Program-made: the position numbers and the translations under genes
The notes under the pieces: generated by a model
What the model was told of the DNA's origin: nothing
The model's database searches: none
The model's input: only the letters and a program-made list of their open reading frames with translations
In this document: piece by piece, positions 34,804 to 43,888 of the stretch
How positions within the stretch are numbered: position 1 is the stretch's first letter
How the letters are laid out: each line of letters opens with the position of its first letter
NCBI RefSeq assembly: GCF_026625745.1
Contig: NZ_CP113061.1
Location: 2,009,501-2,073,500, forward strand
Origin: Asticcacaulis sp. SL142
GTDB lineage: Bacteria; Pseudomonadota; Alphaproteobacteria; Caulobacterales; Caulobacteraceae
Length of the DNA: 64,000 nucleotides
Reading direction: 5' to 3'

Positions 34804-35062
34804 TATCTGAGTATGGACGCCGTGAGTGAACTTTAGGTTCCATAAGCCAGAATCTGCGCCGCCTCAAGGTTTTAACTTGAGCGTCAGGCGAAGCCCCCGT
34901 GATTGTTGACATTTTCTGAGCCTAGGGATGAGTTTTTATCGTCATCGCAATTAAAACCAATGTGTTAGGAAATCTATAGCCTCCGCAAATCCGCGACTAA
35001 TACCCTCTATTTGACAGTCAGGGTTTGGCCCATATATCTCTGACGTCCTCAGTCCCTTGGTA

Positions 35063-36310
35063 ATGTCCATGCTCAGCCTGCTTAATAAAATCCCATTCTG
35101 GCTGCGCACCGTGATTGGCCTTGTCGCCGGTATTGCCGTGGGGGTGATCTTTGGCGAACGGGCCGTGCCCTATGTTGAGCCGATCGGCGATCTGTTTTTA
35201 CGGCTGATCAAGATGCTGATCGTGCCGTTGGTGTTTTTCACCATCGCCTCATCGATTGCCAAACTCGGCCATCAGGACGGCGGCAAGGCGGTTAAATTAG
35301 GTGTGCAGACGATCCTCTGGTTCATGATCACCTCGGCGCTGGCGGTCACGCTGGGGCTTGGGATCGGCCACTTGTTTCAGCCTGGGCTCGGCCTGACCGG
35401 CCTGCCGTTGGCCGAGCTTAAGCCCAAGGACATCCCGCCGGTCGTCGATGTGTTCTTAGGCATAGTCCCCACCAATATCATCGACGCCTTCGCCGAGGGG
35501 CAGGTGTTGAGCGTTGTGTTTGTCGCTATCATTGTCGGCGCGGCCCTTGCGGCTTTGCGTGATAAAACCGAATCCTTAAGCCGCATCGTCGAGCAGGGTT
35601 CGCAGGTCATGTTTCAGATCACCCGCTGGGTTATCCGACTGACACCCATCGGGGTGTTCGGCCTGATTGGCTCTGTGGTTGGCTCATATGGGCTGGAAAG
35701 CCTGACGCCCTTATTGGGCTTTATCGGCGCGATCTATCTGGCCTGCCTGATCCATGTGTTTGTGATCTATCCCATATTGCTCAAGCTGCATGGCCTGCGG
35801 GTCAGCGGGTTTTACAAAGGCGTATTTCAGGCCCAGCAGACGGCGTTTTTTACCTGCTCGTCGCTCGGCACCCTGCCGGTGTCGCTCAATTCAGCGATCA
35901 ATAATCTCAAACTCTCGCCGTCCTATGCGGGCTTTGCCGTACCGCTGGGGGCCAATATGAAGATGGATGGCTGCGGCGCGATTTACCCGGCCATCGCCTC
36001 GATCTTCACCGCCAACTATTTCGGGATTGATCTGACACCCGCTCATATCGTGATCATCTATATCAGCTCGATACTGGGGTCACTGGCGACCGCAGGCGTG
36101 CCGGGTGTGGCCACGGTCATGCTGACGCTTACCCTGACTGCCGCCGGACTGCCGCTGGAAGGTCTGGCGCTTTTGGCGGCGATTGACCGCATTATCGACA
36201 TGGTACGCACGGCCACCAATGTGACGGGCCAGATCCTGATCCCGACACTGGTAGCACGCGAAAACGGCCTGATCGACAAGGAAAGCCCCCTGCTGATCAG
36301 GCCATCTTAA
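35063..36310 (+). CDS. Dicarboxylate/amino-acid:cation symporter (DAACS family)
   Basis: The product of 415 residues shows the GltPh/DctA-type fold: an N terminus with WLRTVIGLVAGIAVGVIFGE, RLIKMLIVPLVFFTIASSIA, the first re-entrant hairpin tip with SSLGTLP, GANMKMDGCGAIYPAI (NMDGT-like motif) and VPGVATVMLTLTLTAAGLP for the second hairpin. It imports glutamate, aspartate or C4-dicarboxylates with protons or sodium. The start is ATG 35063 or 35069; a TTG at 35057 is less likely, and no strong RBS helps. It is monocistronic and convergent with ohr. Confidence 0.88.
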   Translation: MSMLSLLNKIPFWLRTVIGLVAGIAVGVIFGERAVPYVEPIGDLFLRLIKMLIVPLVFFTIASSIAKLGHQDGGKAVKLGVQTILWFMITSALAVTLGLGIGHLFQPGLGLTGLPLAELKPKDIPPVVDVFLGIVPTNIIDAFAEGQVLSVVFVAIIVGAALAALRDKTESLSRIVEQGSQVMFQITRWVIRLTPIGVFGLIGSVVGSYGLESLTPLLGFIGAIYLACLIHVFVIYPILLKLHGLRVSGFYKGVFQAQQTAFFTCSSLGTLPVSLNSAINNLKLSPSYAGFAVPLGANMKMDGCGAIYPAIASIFTANYFGIDLTPAHIVIIYISSILGSLATAGVPGVATVMLTLTLTAAGLPLEGLALLAAIDRIIDMVRTATNVTGQILIPTLVARENGLIDKESPLLIRPS

Positions 36311-36321
36311 GTGACGCATAA

Positions 36322-36750
36322 TTAAGCGCGGATCAAAGTCACTTCGATATTGCCGCGTGTGGCGTTGGAGTACGGACAGACTTTATGGGCCTCCGCGATC
36401 AGGCGATCGGCCGCTTCGGCCTCAACGCCCGGCAGGGAAATCTTCAAGGTGACTTCAAGGCCGAACCCGCCGGGGATCTGACCGATACCGACCGATGAGT
36501 CGATGGCCGTGTCAGCAGGGACCGTGACCTTATCGCGGCCACCAACGAATTTCAGGGCACCAATAAAACAGGCGGCATAGCCGATACCGAACAATTGCTC
36601 AGGATTGGTGCCGTCACCGCCAGCGCCGCCCAGTTCCTTTGGGGTCGACAGCTTGACGGAAACCTTGCCGTCGTCAGTGGAGCCGGTGCCTTCGCGGCCG
36701 CCGGTGGCGCGGGCATGGGCGGTATAGAGTGCATTGATCTTAGTAGTCAT
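36322..36750 (-). CDS. ohr: Organic hydroperoxide resistance protein
   Basis: The 142-residue protein starts at ATG 36750 (MTTKINALYTAHARATGGREG) behind GGAGAAA. The two redox cysteines are in GIGYAACFIGALKFV and AHKVCPYSNATRGN, as in Ohr and not OsmC. It reduces organic hydroperoxides with a lipoyl-based electron donor, in the cytoplasm as a homodimer. It diverges from the regulator gene ohrR, and a large inverted repeat between them is the likely operator. The C terminus (NIEVTLI) matches the family end. Confidence 0.95.
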   Translation of the reverse strand: MTTKINALYTAHARATGGREGTGSTDDGKVSVKLSTPKELGGAGGDGTNPEQLFGIGYAACFIGALKFVGGRDKVTVPADTAIDSSVGIGQIPGGFGLEVTLKISLPGVEAEAADRLIAEAHKVCPYSNATRGNIEVTLIRA

Positions 36751-36873
36751 GTGGGTTTCTCCGGTTTGTGAATTAAAGCTAACGGAAGCCATCCGTTCGC
36801 AAAAGTGATGAAATTTGTAATTCAGTGTTGCGAATTATGAAACAAAGCCAGTCGTTCAAATTCGATGGTTGAT

Positions 36874-36923
36874 AATTAAATTGTGCACAATGTTTTGTCA
36901 ATTGTATTGCGTGCAATTTAATT
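36874..36923. promoter_or_regulatory. OhrR operator region
   Basis: AATTAAATTGTGCACAAT at 36874-36891 and ATTGCGTGCAATTTAATT at 36906-36923 form an inverted repeat, 16 of 18 positions matching, in the ohr-ohrR intergenic region. The AT-rich arms with TTGTGCAC resemble known OhrR boxes. It should control both divergent genes. Confidence 0.8.
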
Positions 36924-36971
36924 GATTTTTTTACAAAAATATGCTACCCATCTGATATTAAAGGATAAAAA

Positions 36972-37433
36972 ATGTCAGAGATGTCCGAAACCCCTGAATT
37001 GTGGCTGCATAACCAGATTTGTTTTGCCGTCCATTCGACCGCCCATGCTTTTGCGGCCGCCTATAAGCCGCATCTGGACCCGCTTAATCTCACCTATCCG
37101 CAGTACCTGGTGATGTTGCTGTTGTGGGAAAAGGATGATCAGTCGGTCAGCGAGTTGGGCAAGCCCTTGTTTCTTGACAGCGGCACCCTGACGCCGCTGC
37201 TTAAGCGCTTGCAGGCGACTGGCTACATCAACCGCGCCCGTGACCTCAACGATGAGCGGGTGATGCGCATCACCTTGACCGACGCGGGCAAGGCGTTGAA
37301 GCAAAAAGCCGTCTGCATCCCGCACAATATGCTGGAGACGATGGGGATGAGTGTCGAGCAGGTCATGGCCTTGGGGCAGGATGTGCGCAAGCTGGGGCTG
37401 GCCCTGCGCTCTGATGCCGGTGGCCGCTCATGA
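36972..37433 (+). CDS. ohrR: MarR-family organic-peroxide sensor
   Basis: The 153-residue protein shows LWLHNQICFAVHSTAHAF at its N terminus with the peroxide-sensing Cys of OhrR, then the MarR winged helix: PQYLVMLLLWEKDDQSV, LDSGTLTPLLKRLQATGYI and DLNDERVMRITLTDAG. It represses ohr and itself until the Cys is oxidised by organic peroxide. It diverges from ohr across a clear inverted-repeat operator. Its stop overlaps the start of the following GH97 gene by four bases, an unusual pairing. Confidence 0.93.
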   Translation: MSEMSETPELWLHNQICFAVHSTAHAFAAAYKPHLDPLNLTYPQYLVMLLLWEKDDQSVSELGKPLFLDSGTLTPLLKRLQATGYINRARDLNDERVMRITLTDAGKALKQKAVCIPHNMLETMGMSVEQVMALGQDVRKLGLALRSDAGGRS

Positions 37434-39463
37434 CCGGCTCTGCCACCCCCACCGCCACTACCGCCTTTGCCGTTCCGTCGGCGCGCGCCGGTGAGGTGGT
37501 GGCGCAGGCCGCCTCACCCGACGGCTCAATCACGGTTCAAATCCGCATAGGCAACGAAGGCCACGCCACCTATGCCATTACGCGCTTTGGTGAGGAGATC
37601 ATTTCTCCGTCGAAACTGGGGTTTCTGTTTGCCGATCAGCCGAAGTGGGAGCGCAACCTGACCCTGACCGGCCAATCACAATCCCAGCACGATGAGACCT
37701 GGGAACTACCGTGGGGGGAGCGGCAGTTTGTACGCAATCACTATACCGAACTGCGCATCGACCTGACCGAGCGCAACCGGCTTTTGCGCAAAATTACTGT
37801 GGTGTTCCGACTGTTCGATAACGGCTTTGGTTTTCGCTATGAATTCCCCGACCAGCCTCAGCTAAAAACCGTCAATATCGTTGAGGAACAGACCGAATTT
37901 GCCATTACCGAACCGGCCACCGCCTGGTGGATTCCGGCGGGGGAATGGAGCCGATACGAGTATCTTTACAATAAAACCCCGCTGGCCGAGGTCTCACAGG
38001 CCCACACCCCGATTACGCTGCGCACCGCATCTGGCCTGCATATGGCCCTACACGAAGCCGCGCTCGTTGACTATTCGGCCATGTGGCTTCGGCGGTCGAC
38101 CGGGCAGGTCTTAAAGGCCAATCTGTCGCCGTCCGGCATTGGCCCAAAGGTGGTGCGTCAGGCTCCGTTTGATACTCCGTGGCGGACGGTGCAGATCGCG
38201 GGTAACGCGGGCGGGCTTGTTGAAAACGACCTTATCCTCAATCTCAATGAACCCAATGCGCTGGGCGACGTGTCATGGGTCGTACCGCACAAATTCATTG
38301 GTATCTGGTGGGAAATGCACTTAGGACTGGCGACGTGGGGATCAGGTGAAAAGCACGGCGCCACCACGCAGCGCGCGAAGGCCTATATAGATTTTGCCGC
38401 CGAGCACGGCATTCGCGGCGTGCTGATCGAAGGCTGGAACACCGGCTGGGACGCGGAATGGTTTGCGGACGGCAGCACCTTTGATTTCACTACCGCCTAT
38501 CCCGATTTCGATCTGGAGGCCGTCTGCGCCTACGCCAAATCCAAAGGTGTGCGCATCGTCGGCCACCACGAAACGGCGGGCAATGCCGCGCTTTATGAAT
38601 CCCAGCTTGAGGCCGCCCTAGACCTTTATCAGCGGCTGGGCATCGACTCCGTCAAGACCGGCTATGTGTCAGATGCAGGCGGGTTCCGCACGGTTGATGA
38701 TCATGGCCGCGACCACTACGCCTGGCATGACGGTCAAGCCGCGTCGCGCCATCATTTGAAAGTCGTCACCGAGGCCGCCAAACGCCAGATCAGTATCAAC
38801 GCACATGAGCCGATCAAAGATACCGGCCTGCGCCGCACCCATCCCAACTGGGTTGCCCGCGAAGGCGCGCGCGGCATGGAATATAACGCCTGGGGCAACC
38901 CGCCCAATCCGCCGGAGCATGAGCTTAATCTGGTGTTCACGCGCCTGCTATCCGGGCCGATGGATTTCACGCCGGGGATTTTGAGTTTGGAAGGGGTGAA
39001 TCAGCCGCTCAATTCGACCGTGGCCAAGCAACTGGCGCTTTATGTGGTTATCTATTCGCCAGTGCAGATGGCCGCCGATACAATTGAGAACTATCAGCAG
39101 CACTTGGAGGCGTTTCAATTCATCAAGGACGTGCCGACCGACTGGGCCGACACCCGCGTGCTGAACGGCGAGGTTGGGGAGTTTGTAACCATAGCCCGTA
39201 AAGACCGCGGATCGGATGACTGGTATCTGGGCGCGGCGACCAATGAACAGCCGCGTCAGTTGGACGTGTCTCTCGATTTTCTGGATGCGGGCACAAACTA
39301 CGAAGCGACCATCTACCGGGACGCGGACGATACCGACTACCGCACCGATACCCGCCATCACTATGTCATCGAGACACATACCCTGACGGCCCGCGACACT
39401 ATTGCCCTGAACCTCGCCCCCGGCGGCGGGCAAGCAATCAAATTTGCACTGCAAAACCTATAG
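37430..39463 (+). CDS. Glycoside hydrolase family 97 enzyme
   Basis: The 677-residue protein has the GH97 plan: an N-terminal beta-sandwich (SPDGSITVQIRIGNEGHATYAI), a barrel from about residue 290 (YIDFAAEHGIRGVLIEGWN, IDSVKTGYVSDAG, INAHEPIKDTGLRRTHPNW, REGARGMEYNAWG) and a C-terminal sandwich. The Glu residues in INAHEP and AREGARG are family calcium or catalytic positions. It hydrolyses alpha-glucosides or alpha-galactosides. The ATG at 37430 lies inside the ohrR stop (ATGA overlap) and the N terminus lacks the basic start of a normal signal peptide, although TTAFAVPSARAGEVVA could be a damaged one. Substrate class and export remain open. Confidence 0.85.
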   Translation: MTGSATPTATTAFAVPSARAGEVVAQAASPDGSITVQIRIGNEGHATYAITRFGEEIISPSKLGFLFADQPKWERNLTLTGQSQSQHDETWELPWGERQFVRNHYTELRIDLTERNRLLRKITVVFRLFDNGFGFRYEFPDQPQLKTVNIVEEQTEFAITEPATAWWIPAGEWSRYEYLYNKTPLAEVSQAHTPITLRTASGLHMALHEAALVDYSAMWLRRSTGQVLKANLSPSGIGPKVVRQAPFDTPWRTVQIAGNAGGLVENDLILNLNEPNALGDVSWVVPHKFIGIWWEMHLGLATWGSGEKHGATTQRAKAYIDFAAEHGIRGVLIEGWNTGWDAEWFADGSTFDFTTAYPDFDLEAVCAYAKSKGVRIVGHHETAGNAALYESQLEAALDLYQRLGIDSVKTGYVSDAGGFRTVDDHGRDHYAWHDGQAASRHHLKVVTEAAKRQISINAHEPIKDTGLRRTHPNWVAREGARGMEYNAWGNPPNPPEHELNLVFTRLLSGPMDFTPGILSLEGVNQPLNSTVAKQLALYVVIYSPVQMAADTIENYQQHLEAFQFIKDVPTDWADTRVLNGEVGEFVTIARKDRGSDDWYLGAATNEQPRQLDVSLDFLDAGTNYEATIYRDADDTDYRTDTRHHYVIETHTLTARDTIALNLAPGGGQAIKFALQNL

Positions 39464-39547
39464 ATACTTTGTTTTTGCAGGTGCTAAGGGTTGATCTGTC
39501 CGGGTAACATCCTATGTGGGTGCCAGCGCTCAAGGAAAGACACGACC

Positions 39548-40345
39548 ATGTTGAAAACTGCCGCCGCCCTGATGACCTCTCTGGCCGTGATGACCACAGC
39601 TCAAATGGCCCACGCTCAGGCCCAGCCGTTTAAGGCCGTCGAAGCGCCCAAAACCTGGACGCTCGATGTCGGCGCGGGCCCGGTCTATGGCTTCAGCCCC
39701 AGTGGCAAAGACCCCAACCAGGTGCGCATCACCGCCTGGGGGTCATTCAACTATAAAAACCGCCTCTATGCCAACGGCCTTGATGGGCTGGGCTATAATG
39801 CCATTTTGCGCGACAAGGTCCGCGTCGGGTTTCAGTTGCGCCCACGCTATGCCGGACAATCAAATGTTGAGGGCCTCGTCCTGCCGGATCGTGGCTGGGA
39901 CACGGCCACCTATGCCTATGTGCGGGTGCTCGATAATGTCTCGATCGGCGGCCGGATCGGTCAGGACATCAGCGGCCAATCCGAAGGGTCGGCCTGGCAG
40001 GTGTCGGCCTCCCGGCAGGACATCACCAAGATCGGTCTGCTGCAAAGCCTGGCCTATGTGCGCGGTGGTGATAAAAAAACCAATCAGGCCTTTTTCGGCA
40101 TCGACCCGGAAGAATCCGCCGCCACCGGCATTGCCCCCTATAATCTGGGTGGCGGGGTGCAGAACGTGGGCGTAGCGTTTCTGATGATGACCCCCATCAA
40201 GCAATACGGCATAGGCACCTTTGTGAACGCGGAAAAAGCGCTCGGTGATGTCGCCGACAGCCCGCTCATTCAAGCGCGAGAAAACAAAGACATGGCCTAT
40301 CGCTGGGGCATTGTCGTGGTGCGTCGTTTCCATTCTGACAACTAG
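39548..40345 (+). CDS. MipA/OmpV family outer-membrane protein
   Basis: The 265-residue protein starts at ATG 39548 behind AAGGAAAG; the longer frame is not needed. A signal peptide (TAAALMTSLAVMTTAQMAHA) is followed by alternating beta-strands typical of small outer-membrane barrels: TWTLDVGAGPVYGFSPSG, DKVRVGFQLRPRYAGQ, DNVSIGGRIGQDISG, and a C terminus MAYRWGIVVVRRFHSDN. The pattern fits MipA/OmpV proteins, some of which scaffold peptidoglycan enzymes. It lies 85 bases after the GH97 gene on the same strand. Confidence 0.65.
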   Translation: MLKTAAALMTSLAVMTTAQMAHAQAQPFKAVEAPKTWTLDVGAGPVYGFSPSGKDPNQVRITAWGSFNYKNRLYANGLDGLGYNAILRDKVRVGFQLRPRYAGQSNVEGLVLPDRGWDTATYAYVRVLDNVSIGGRIGQDISGQSEGSAWQVSASRQDITKIGLLQSLAYVRGGDKKTNQAFFGIDPEESAATGIAPYNLGGGVQNVGVAFLMMTPIKQYGIGTFVNAEKALGDVADSPLIQARENKDMAYRWGIVVVRRFHSDN

Positions 40346-40395
40346 CGCACAGCCCCAAACCCTGTCATGTTCCCTGAAAAAACCGCAGGGACAAT

Positions 40396-41991
40396 ATGGC
40401 AGGGTTTCAGTTATCTTGGGTCGACGGTGTTATCATCGCGGCCTATCTTATCGGGCTGGTCACGTTGGCGCTGATGGCCCGCACCGGCGCGCTAAATCCC
40501 GACAAGGCCCGCGATCATTTTCTGGTAGGCCGCTCGGCCCCCTGGTACATGATCGGTTTTGCGCTGTTTGCCTCCAACATGACCGCCGTCGGCATGATTG
40601 GCCTGCCCGGATCAGCCTATGCGCACGGGATTAATGTCCATAATTATGAGTGGATGGGCACGCTGGTCCTGCCGCTGTTTTGCGCGTTTGTGCTGCCGAC
40701 CTATCTGTCCTCGAATGTGTTCACCGTGCCGGAGTTCCTTGAGCGGCGCTATTCGCAATTTGCGCGCACTTACCTGTCGGGTCTAACCATTTTCCTGTGC
40801 GTACTGGCCGATACGGCGGGGGCTTTGTTCGCGGGCGGGGTGCTTTTGCAAATCCTGTTGCCCGGTGTTGCCCTGTGGCAGATATCGTGCGTGCTGGCCC
40901 TGTGTGCGGGCATATTCCTGATCATCGGCGGCCTGCGCGCCGTCATGGTGACCGAAGCCATTCAGGCGGTGATTCTGCTGATCGGCGGCGTGATTGTGGC
41001 GGTATTGACGGTGAACGCTGCGGGCGGATGGGAGGCGATTAAAAACGGCGTGCCGCCTGAGCACCTCAGCCTGATCCGGCCCGACAGCGATCCGGTCATG
41101 CCGTGGACGGGGCTGGTGACCGGCGGGCTGATCATCGGCTTTTATTTCTGGTGTACCAATCAGTTCATGGTGCAGCGGATGCTGGCGGCCCGGTCGCTCG
41201 ATCACGGGCGCTGGGGCGGCCTGTTTGCGGGGTTGCTGAAACTCAGTTCTTTGTTTTTGTTGTGTATCCCCGGTGTCGCGGCCTTGCTGATTTTCCCGAA
41301 CCTTGCGCGCCCCGATCAGGTCTTCCCCAGCCTGATCCTGACATTGCTGCCGACCGGCATTTTGGGCATACTGATCGCCGCCTTTCTGGCCACCATCATC
41401 TCGACGCTGGCGGCCAATTATAATGCGGCCTCGACTTTGGTCACCATGGATTTTGTGAGAAGGTTCCGGCCGGATATGAGCGATACCGCCCTGATCCGTG
41501 CGGGCCGGATCACGGTCGTTATCCTCATGCTGCTGTCGATGTTGTGGGTGCCGATGATCGGGGCCATGCGCGACAGTCTGTGGCAATATTTGCAGGCGAT
41601 TTTAAGCTATTTCGTGCCGCCGGTCGCCGCGGTATTTTTTGCAGGCCTGTTCTGGCGACGGGCCAATGACGCGGGCGCGAAAGCGGGACTGATCCTCGGC
41701 ACACTATTGAGCGTGGTGTTTTTCATCGGCGTGGAAATCATTCACACCATTGATCTGCACTTCCTGAAATCAGCCTTCGTGATCTTTGCGGTAAGCTTGA
41801 TTGCGACCGCCATCGCCAGTCTGATGACCGCCCCACCCGAGGCTGAGCCCGTCAACCCGCTGACCTTCTCCGGCGATCTGTGGCAACGGGAAACCCTGGC
41901 GCTTAAGTTCGTGCCGTTTTGGCAGAACTACCGCATCCTATCGGTCGCTTTGATTGCCGTCACGGCCCTGATGGTATGGATATTCAGGTAA
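40396..41991 (+). CDS. Sodium:solute symporter (SSS family, sugar-type)
   Basis: The 531-residue protein has about fourteen membrane segments. LVGRSAPWYMIGFALFASNMTAVGMIGLPGSAY is the SSS signature region (given here in two adjacent parts), with EWMGTLVLPLFCAF and FTVPEFLERRYS as found in SGLT-like sugar symporters; AAFLATIISTLAANYNAASTL lies at the sodium-site helix. It likely imports a sugar released by the nearby GH97 or GH2 enzymes; this is inference from order. Its last eight bases overlap the convergent acetyltransferase gene end. Confidence 0.88.
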   Translation: MAGFQLSWVDGVIIAAYLIGLVTLALMARTGALNPDKARDHFLVGRSAPWYMIGFALFASNMTAVGMIGLPGSAYAHGINVHNYEWMGTLVLPLFCAFVLPTYLSSNVFTVPEFLERRYSQFARTYLSGLTIFLCVLADTAGALFAGGVLLQILLPGVALWQISCVLALCAGIFLIIGGLRAVMVTEAIQAVILLIGGVIVAVLTVNAAGGWEAIKNGVPPEHLSLIRPDSDPVMPWTGLVTGGLIIGFYFWCTNQFMVQRMLAARSLDHGRWGGLFAGLLKLSSLFLLCIPGVAALLIFPNLARPDQVFPSLILTLLPTGILGILIAAFLATIISTLAANYNAASTLVTMDFVRRFRPDMSDTALIRAGRITVVILMLLSMLWVPMIGAMRDSLWQYLQAILSYFVPPVAAVFFAGLFWRRANDAGAKAGLILGTLLSVVFFIGVEIIHTIDLHFLKSAFVIFAVSLIATAIASLMTAPPEAEPVNPLTFSGDLWQRETLALKFVPFWQNYRILSVALIAVTALMVWIFR

Positions 41992-42481
41992 GCCGCAGGA
42001 CGTTTTCGCGGATCGCTGTCTTGCGCGCTTCGGCGTAATAGCGGTCATGACCGATCAGGCTAAACCCGCATTTTTCGAGCACGCGCTGAGAGGCCAGATT
42101 GTCAAAGGCGATGCGCGCAAACAGCGGGCGTTTCGGCTCGATCTCTAGGAACTGCACTAAAGCCTCGGTCGCAATCCCGTGGCCCCAAAACTCCCGCCCC
42201 AGCCAATAACCGACGCAGCGCACGCCCATGCAGTCGAAGCTGACGATGCTGCCCGCGATCTGGCCTTCCCAAAGAATGGTGCGGCGAAGGATGGTCGGGT
42301 CAGTGCGGATGTGAGTCCAGAACTTATCAAACGCAATACGGTCGGACGGATTGCGCGGCGTGAAGGCGGCCATATGATTGGCCTCGGCATCCTGCTGCTG
42401 CGCAAAAAAGACATTGAGATCGCTGTGACCGACGTCGCGTAAGCTGATCTCGGCGGGTTTTGTTTTAAAACGCGCGAGCAT
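41984..42481 (-). CDS. GNAT family N-acetyltransferase (RimJ/RimL-like)
   Basis: The 165-residue protein has the GNAT pattern: ISLRDVGHSDLNVFFAQQQ at the start, IAGSIVSFDCMGVRCVGYWLG for beta strands, the acetyl-CoA region WGHGIATEALVQFLE, and RIAFDNLASQRVLEKCGFSLIG with the typical Asn and final strand. It acetylates an amine of unknown identity in the cytoplasm. It overlaps the convergent symporter gene by eight bases. Confidence 0.83.
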   Translation of the reverse strand: MLARFKTKPAEISLRDVGHSDLNVFFAQQQDAEANHMAAFTPRNPSDRIAFDKFWTHIRTDPTILRRTILWEGQIAGSIVSFDCMGVRCVGYWLGREFWGHGIATEALVQFLEIEPKRPLFARIAFDNLASQRVLEKCGFSLIGHDRYYAEARKTAIRENVLRLT

Positions 42482-42539
42482 GTTGTAAAGACCCTTTATG
42501 AAGGGCCGATACTGACTAAAAAAGGGTTAGCAAAAAGTT

Positions 42540-42665
42540 ACCAACACCCCATCGATGCGGTAAAATTTAACACTTTAAAATAACGTAGGCCTATAAATAA
42601 AAACAGCGTAAGCGCTTGAGCAAAATTACGACCAATGGATTGTAATTTTGCTCTAGTTTTTTTTG
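42540..42665 (+). ncRNA. Candidate small RNA or leader ending in a terminator
   Basis: AGCAAAATTAC (42619-42629) and GTAATTTTGCT (42642-42652) make a perfect 11-pair stem, followed within four bases by a T run (CTAGTTTTTTTTG). No plus-strand gene ends just before it: the nearest plus gene ends at 41991 and the minus-strand acetyltransferase starts at 42481. A transcript from an AT-rich start region near 42540-42600 would be a short RNA, or a leader of the aminotransferase gene at 42734. The 5' end is a guess. Confidence 0.4.
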
Positions 42666-42668
42666 TTT

Positions 42669-42716
42669 AACGCGCATTTTTTTCCGAAAACCGCTTCACA
42701 CTTTTCGGAATGCGCT
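42669..42716 (-). repeat. Dispersed AGCGCAT...ATGCGCG repeat, copy 3 (inverted)
   Basis: On the minus strand it reads AGCGCATTCCGAAAAGTG then TGAAGCGGTTTTCGGAAAAAAATGCGCGTT, matching the other two copies but with TCCGAAAA/TTTTCGGA arms nearer the common form of this alphaproteobacterial element. It lies just before the aminotransferase gene. Confidence 0.78.
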
Positions 42717-42733
42717 TGCCTGCCGGAGCCCGT

Positions 42734-43888
42734 ATGAACCCCATCTTTCGTGATCTGAAAACCTCGATTTTTGAAACCATGTCTTTGCGCGCGCGGGAAC
42801 TTGGGGCCGTCAATCTGGGGCAGGGCTTTCCGGAAAGCGACGGATTTGAAGATGTCCGCCGGGCCGCGGCAGACGCGCTGATCCACCAGTCAAACCAGTA
42901 TCCGCCAATGTGCGGCTTAGTGGATTTGCGCCACGCGGTCGCGGCGTTTTATGGCCGCGCTCAGAACCTGAATCTTGATACAGCCAACGTGCTGATTACC
43001 TCCGGGGCGACGGAAGCAATCTGCGCCGCCCTGTTGTCGCTCATCACGCCCGGCGATGAGGTGGTGGTGTTTGAGCCGATGTACGATGCCTATATCCCGC
43101 TGATTGAGCGCGCGGGCGGCGTGCCTAAGATTGTGCCGCTTAAGCCGCCGCATTGGCGCTTTGACGACGACGATCTGAAAGCTGTCTTTTCGAACCGCAC
43201 TAAGCTGGTCATGATCACCACGCCCAACAACCCAACGACCCACGCCTTGACGCGGGATGAACTGGAAAGCCTTGGACGGTTTTGTGCGCAATATAATGCC
43301 GTCGTCATCAGTGACGAGGTGTGGGAAAACGTAGTGTTTGACCAACCTCACCTCAGCGTCCTGCATATCGACAGCCTCAAAGACCGGGCCATGAAAATCG
43401 GATCGGCGGGCAAGCTGTTTGCCCTTACCGGCTGGAAAGTCGGCTTTGTGTGCGGGCCGCAAGCTCTGATCGATCAGGTCGCCCGCGCCCATCAGTTCAT
43501 CACCTTTTCAACCCCGCCCAACCTGCAACATGGCGTGGCTTACGGTCTTGGCCTGCCATCAGCGCGTTTCGATGAGGCGCGGGAGGAACTGCGCATTGCC
43601 CGCGATCATATGGCGATCCGTCTCCGTGATGCCGGGTTTGAGATTTTACCTTCTGACGGGAGTTATTTCCTGAACATCGACCTGACGCCGCTGAACCTTA
43701 GGATGGACGGGCTGGCCTTTGCCCACCACGCCTTAGAGACCGGCGGCGTGGCGACTATCCCGCTTCAGGCCTTTTGCCCGACGGGCCGCGAACTACCGAT
43801 CCTGCGACTATGCTTTGCTAAGTCGCTGACTACGCTGGACCGCGGCATTGACGGCCTGATACAGGCCGCCACCACAGCCAAAACCTAA
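42734..43888 (+). CDS. Pyridoxal-phosphate aminotransferase, class I/II (methionine/KAT-like)
   Basis: The 384-residue protein starts at ATG 42734, with GGAG seven bases upstream; ATG 42710 would read through the repeat. LGAVNLGQGFPESDGFEDV, TSGATEAICAALLSLI, TTPNNPTTHALTRDEL, VISDEVWENVVFDQPHLS and SAGKLFALTGWKVGFVCG (PLP-binding Lys) are the fold type I landmarks, nearest to methionine aminotransferase or kynurenine aminotransferase-like enzymes. It transfers amino groups to 2-oxo acids in the cytoplasm; the preferred substrate is inferred. Its last four bases overlap the convergent diguanylate gene end. Confidence 0.87.
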   Translation: MNPIFRDLKTSIFETMSLRARELGAVNLGQGFPESDGFEDVRRAAADALIHQSNQYPPMCGLVDLRHAVAAFYGRAQNLNLDTANVLITSGATEAICAALLSLITPGDEVVVFEPMYDAYIPLIERAGGVPKIVPLKPPHWRFDDDDLKAVFSNRTKLVMITTPNNPTTHALTRDELESLGRFCAQYNAVVISDEVWENVVFDQPHLSVLHIDSLKDRAMKIGSAGKLFALTGWKVGFVCGPQALIDQVARAHQFITFSTPPNLQHGVAYGLGLPSARFDEAREELRIARDHMAIRLRDAGFEILPSDGSYFLNIDLTPLNLRMDGLAFAHHALETGGVATIPLQAFCPTGRELPILRLCFAKSLTTLDRGIDGLIQAATTAKT

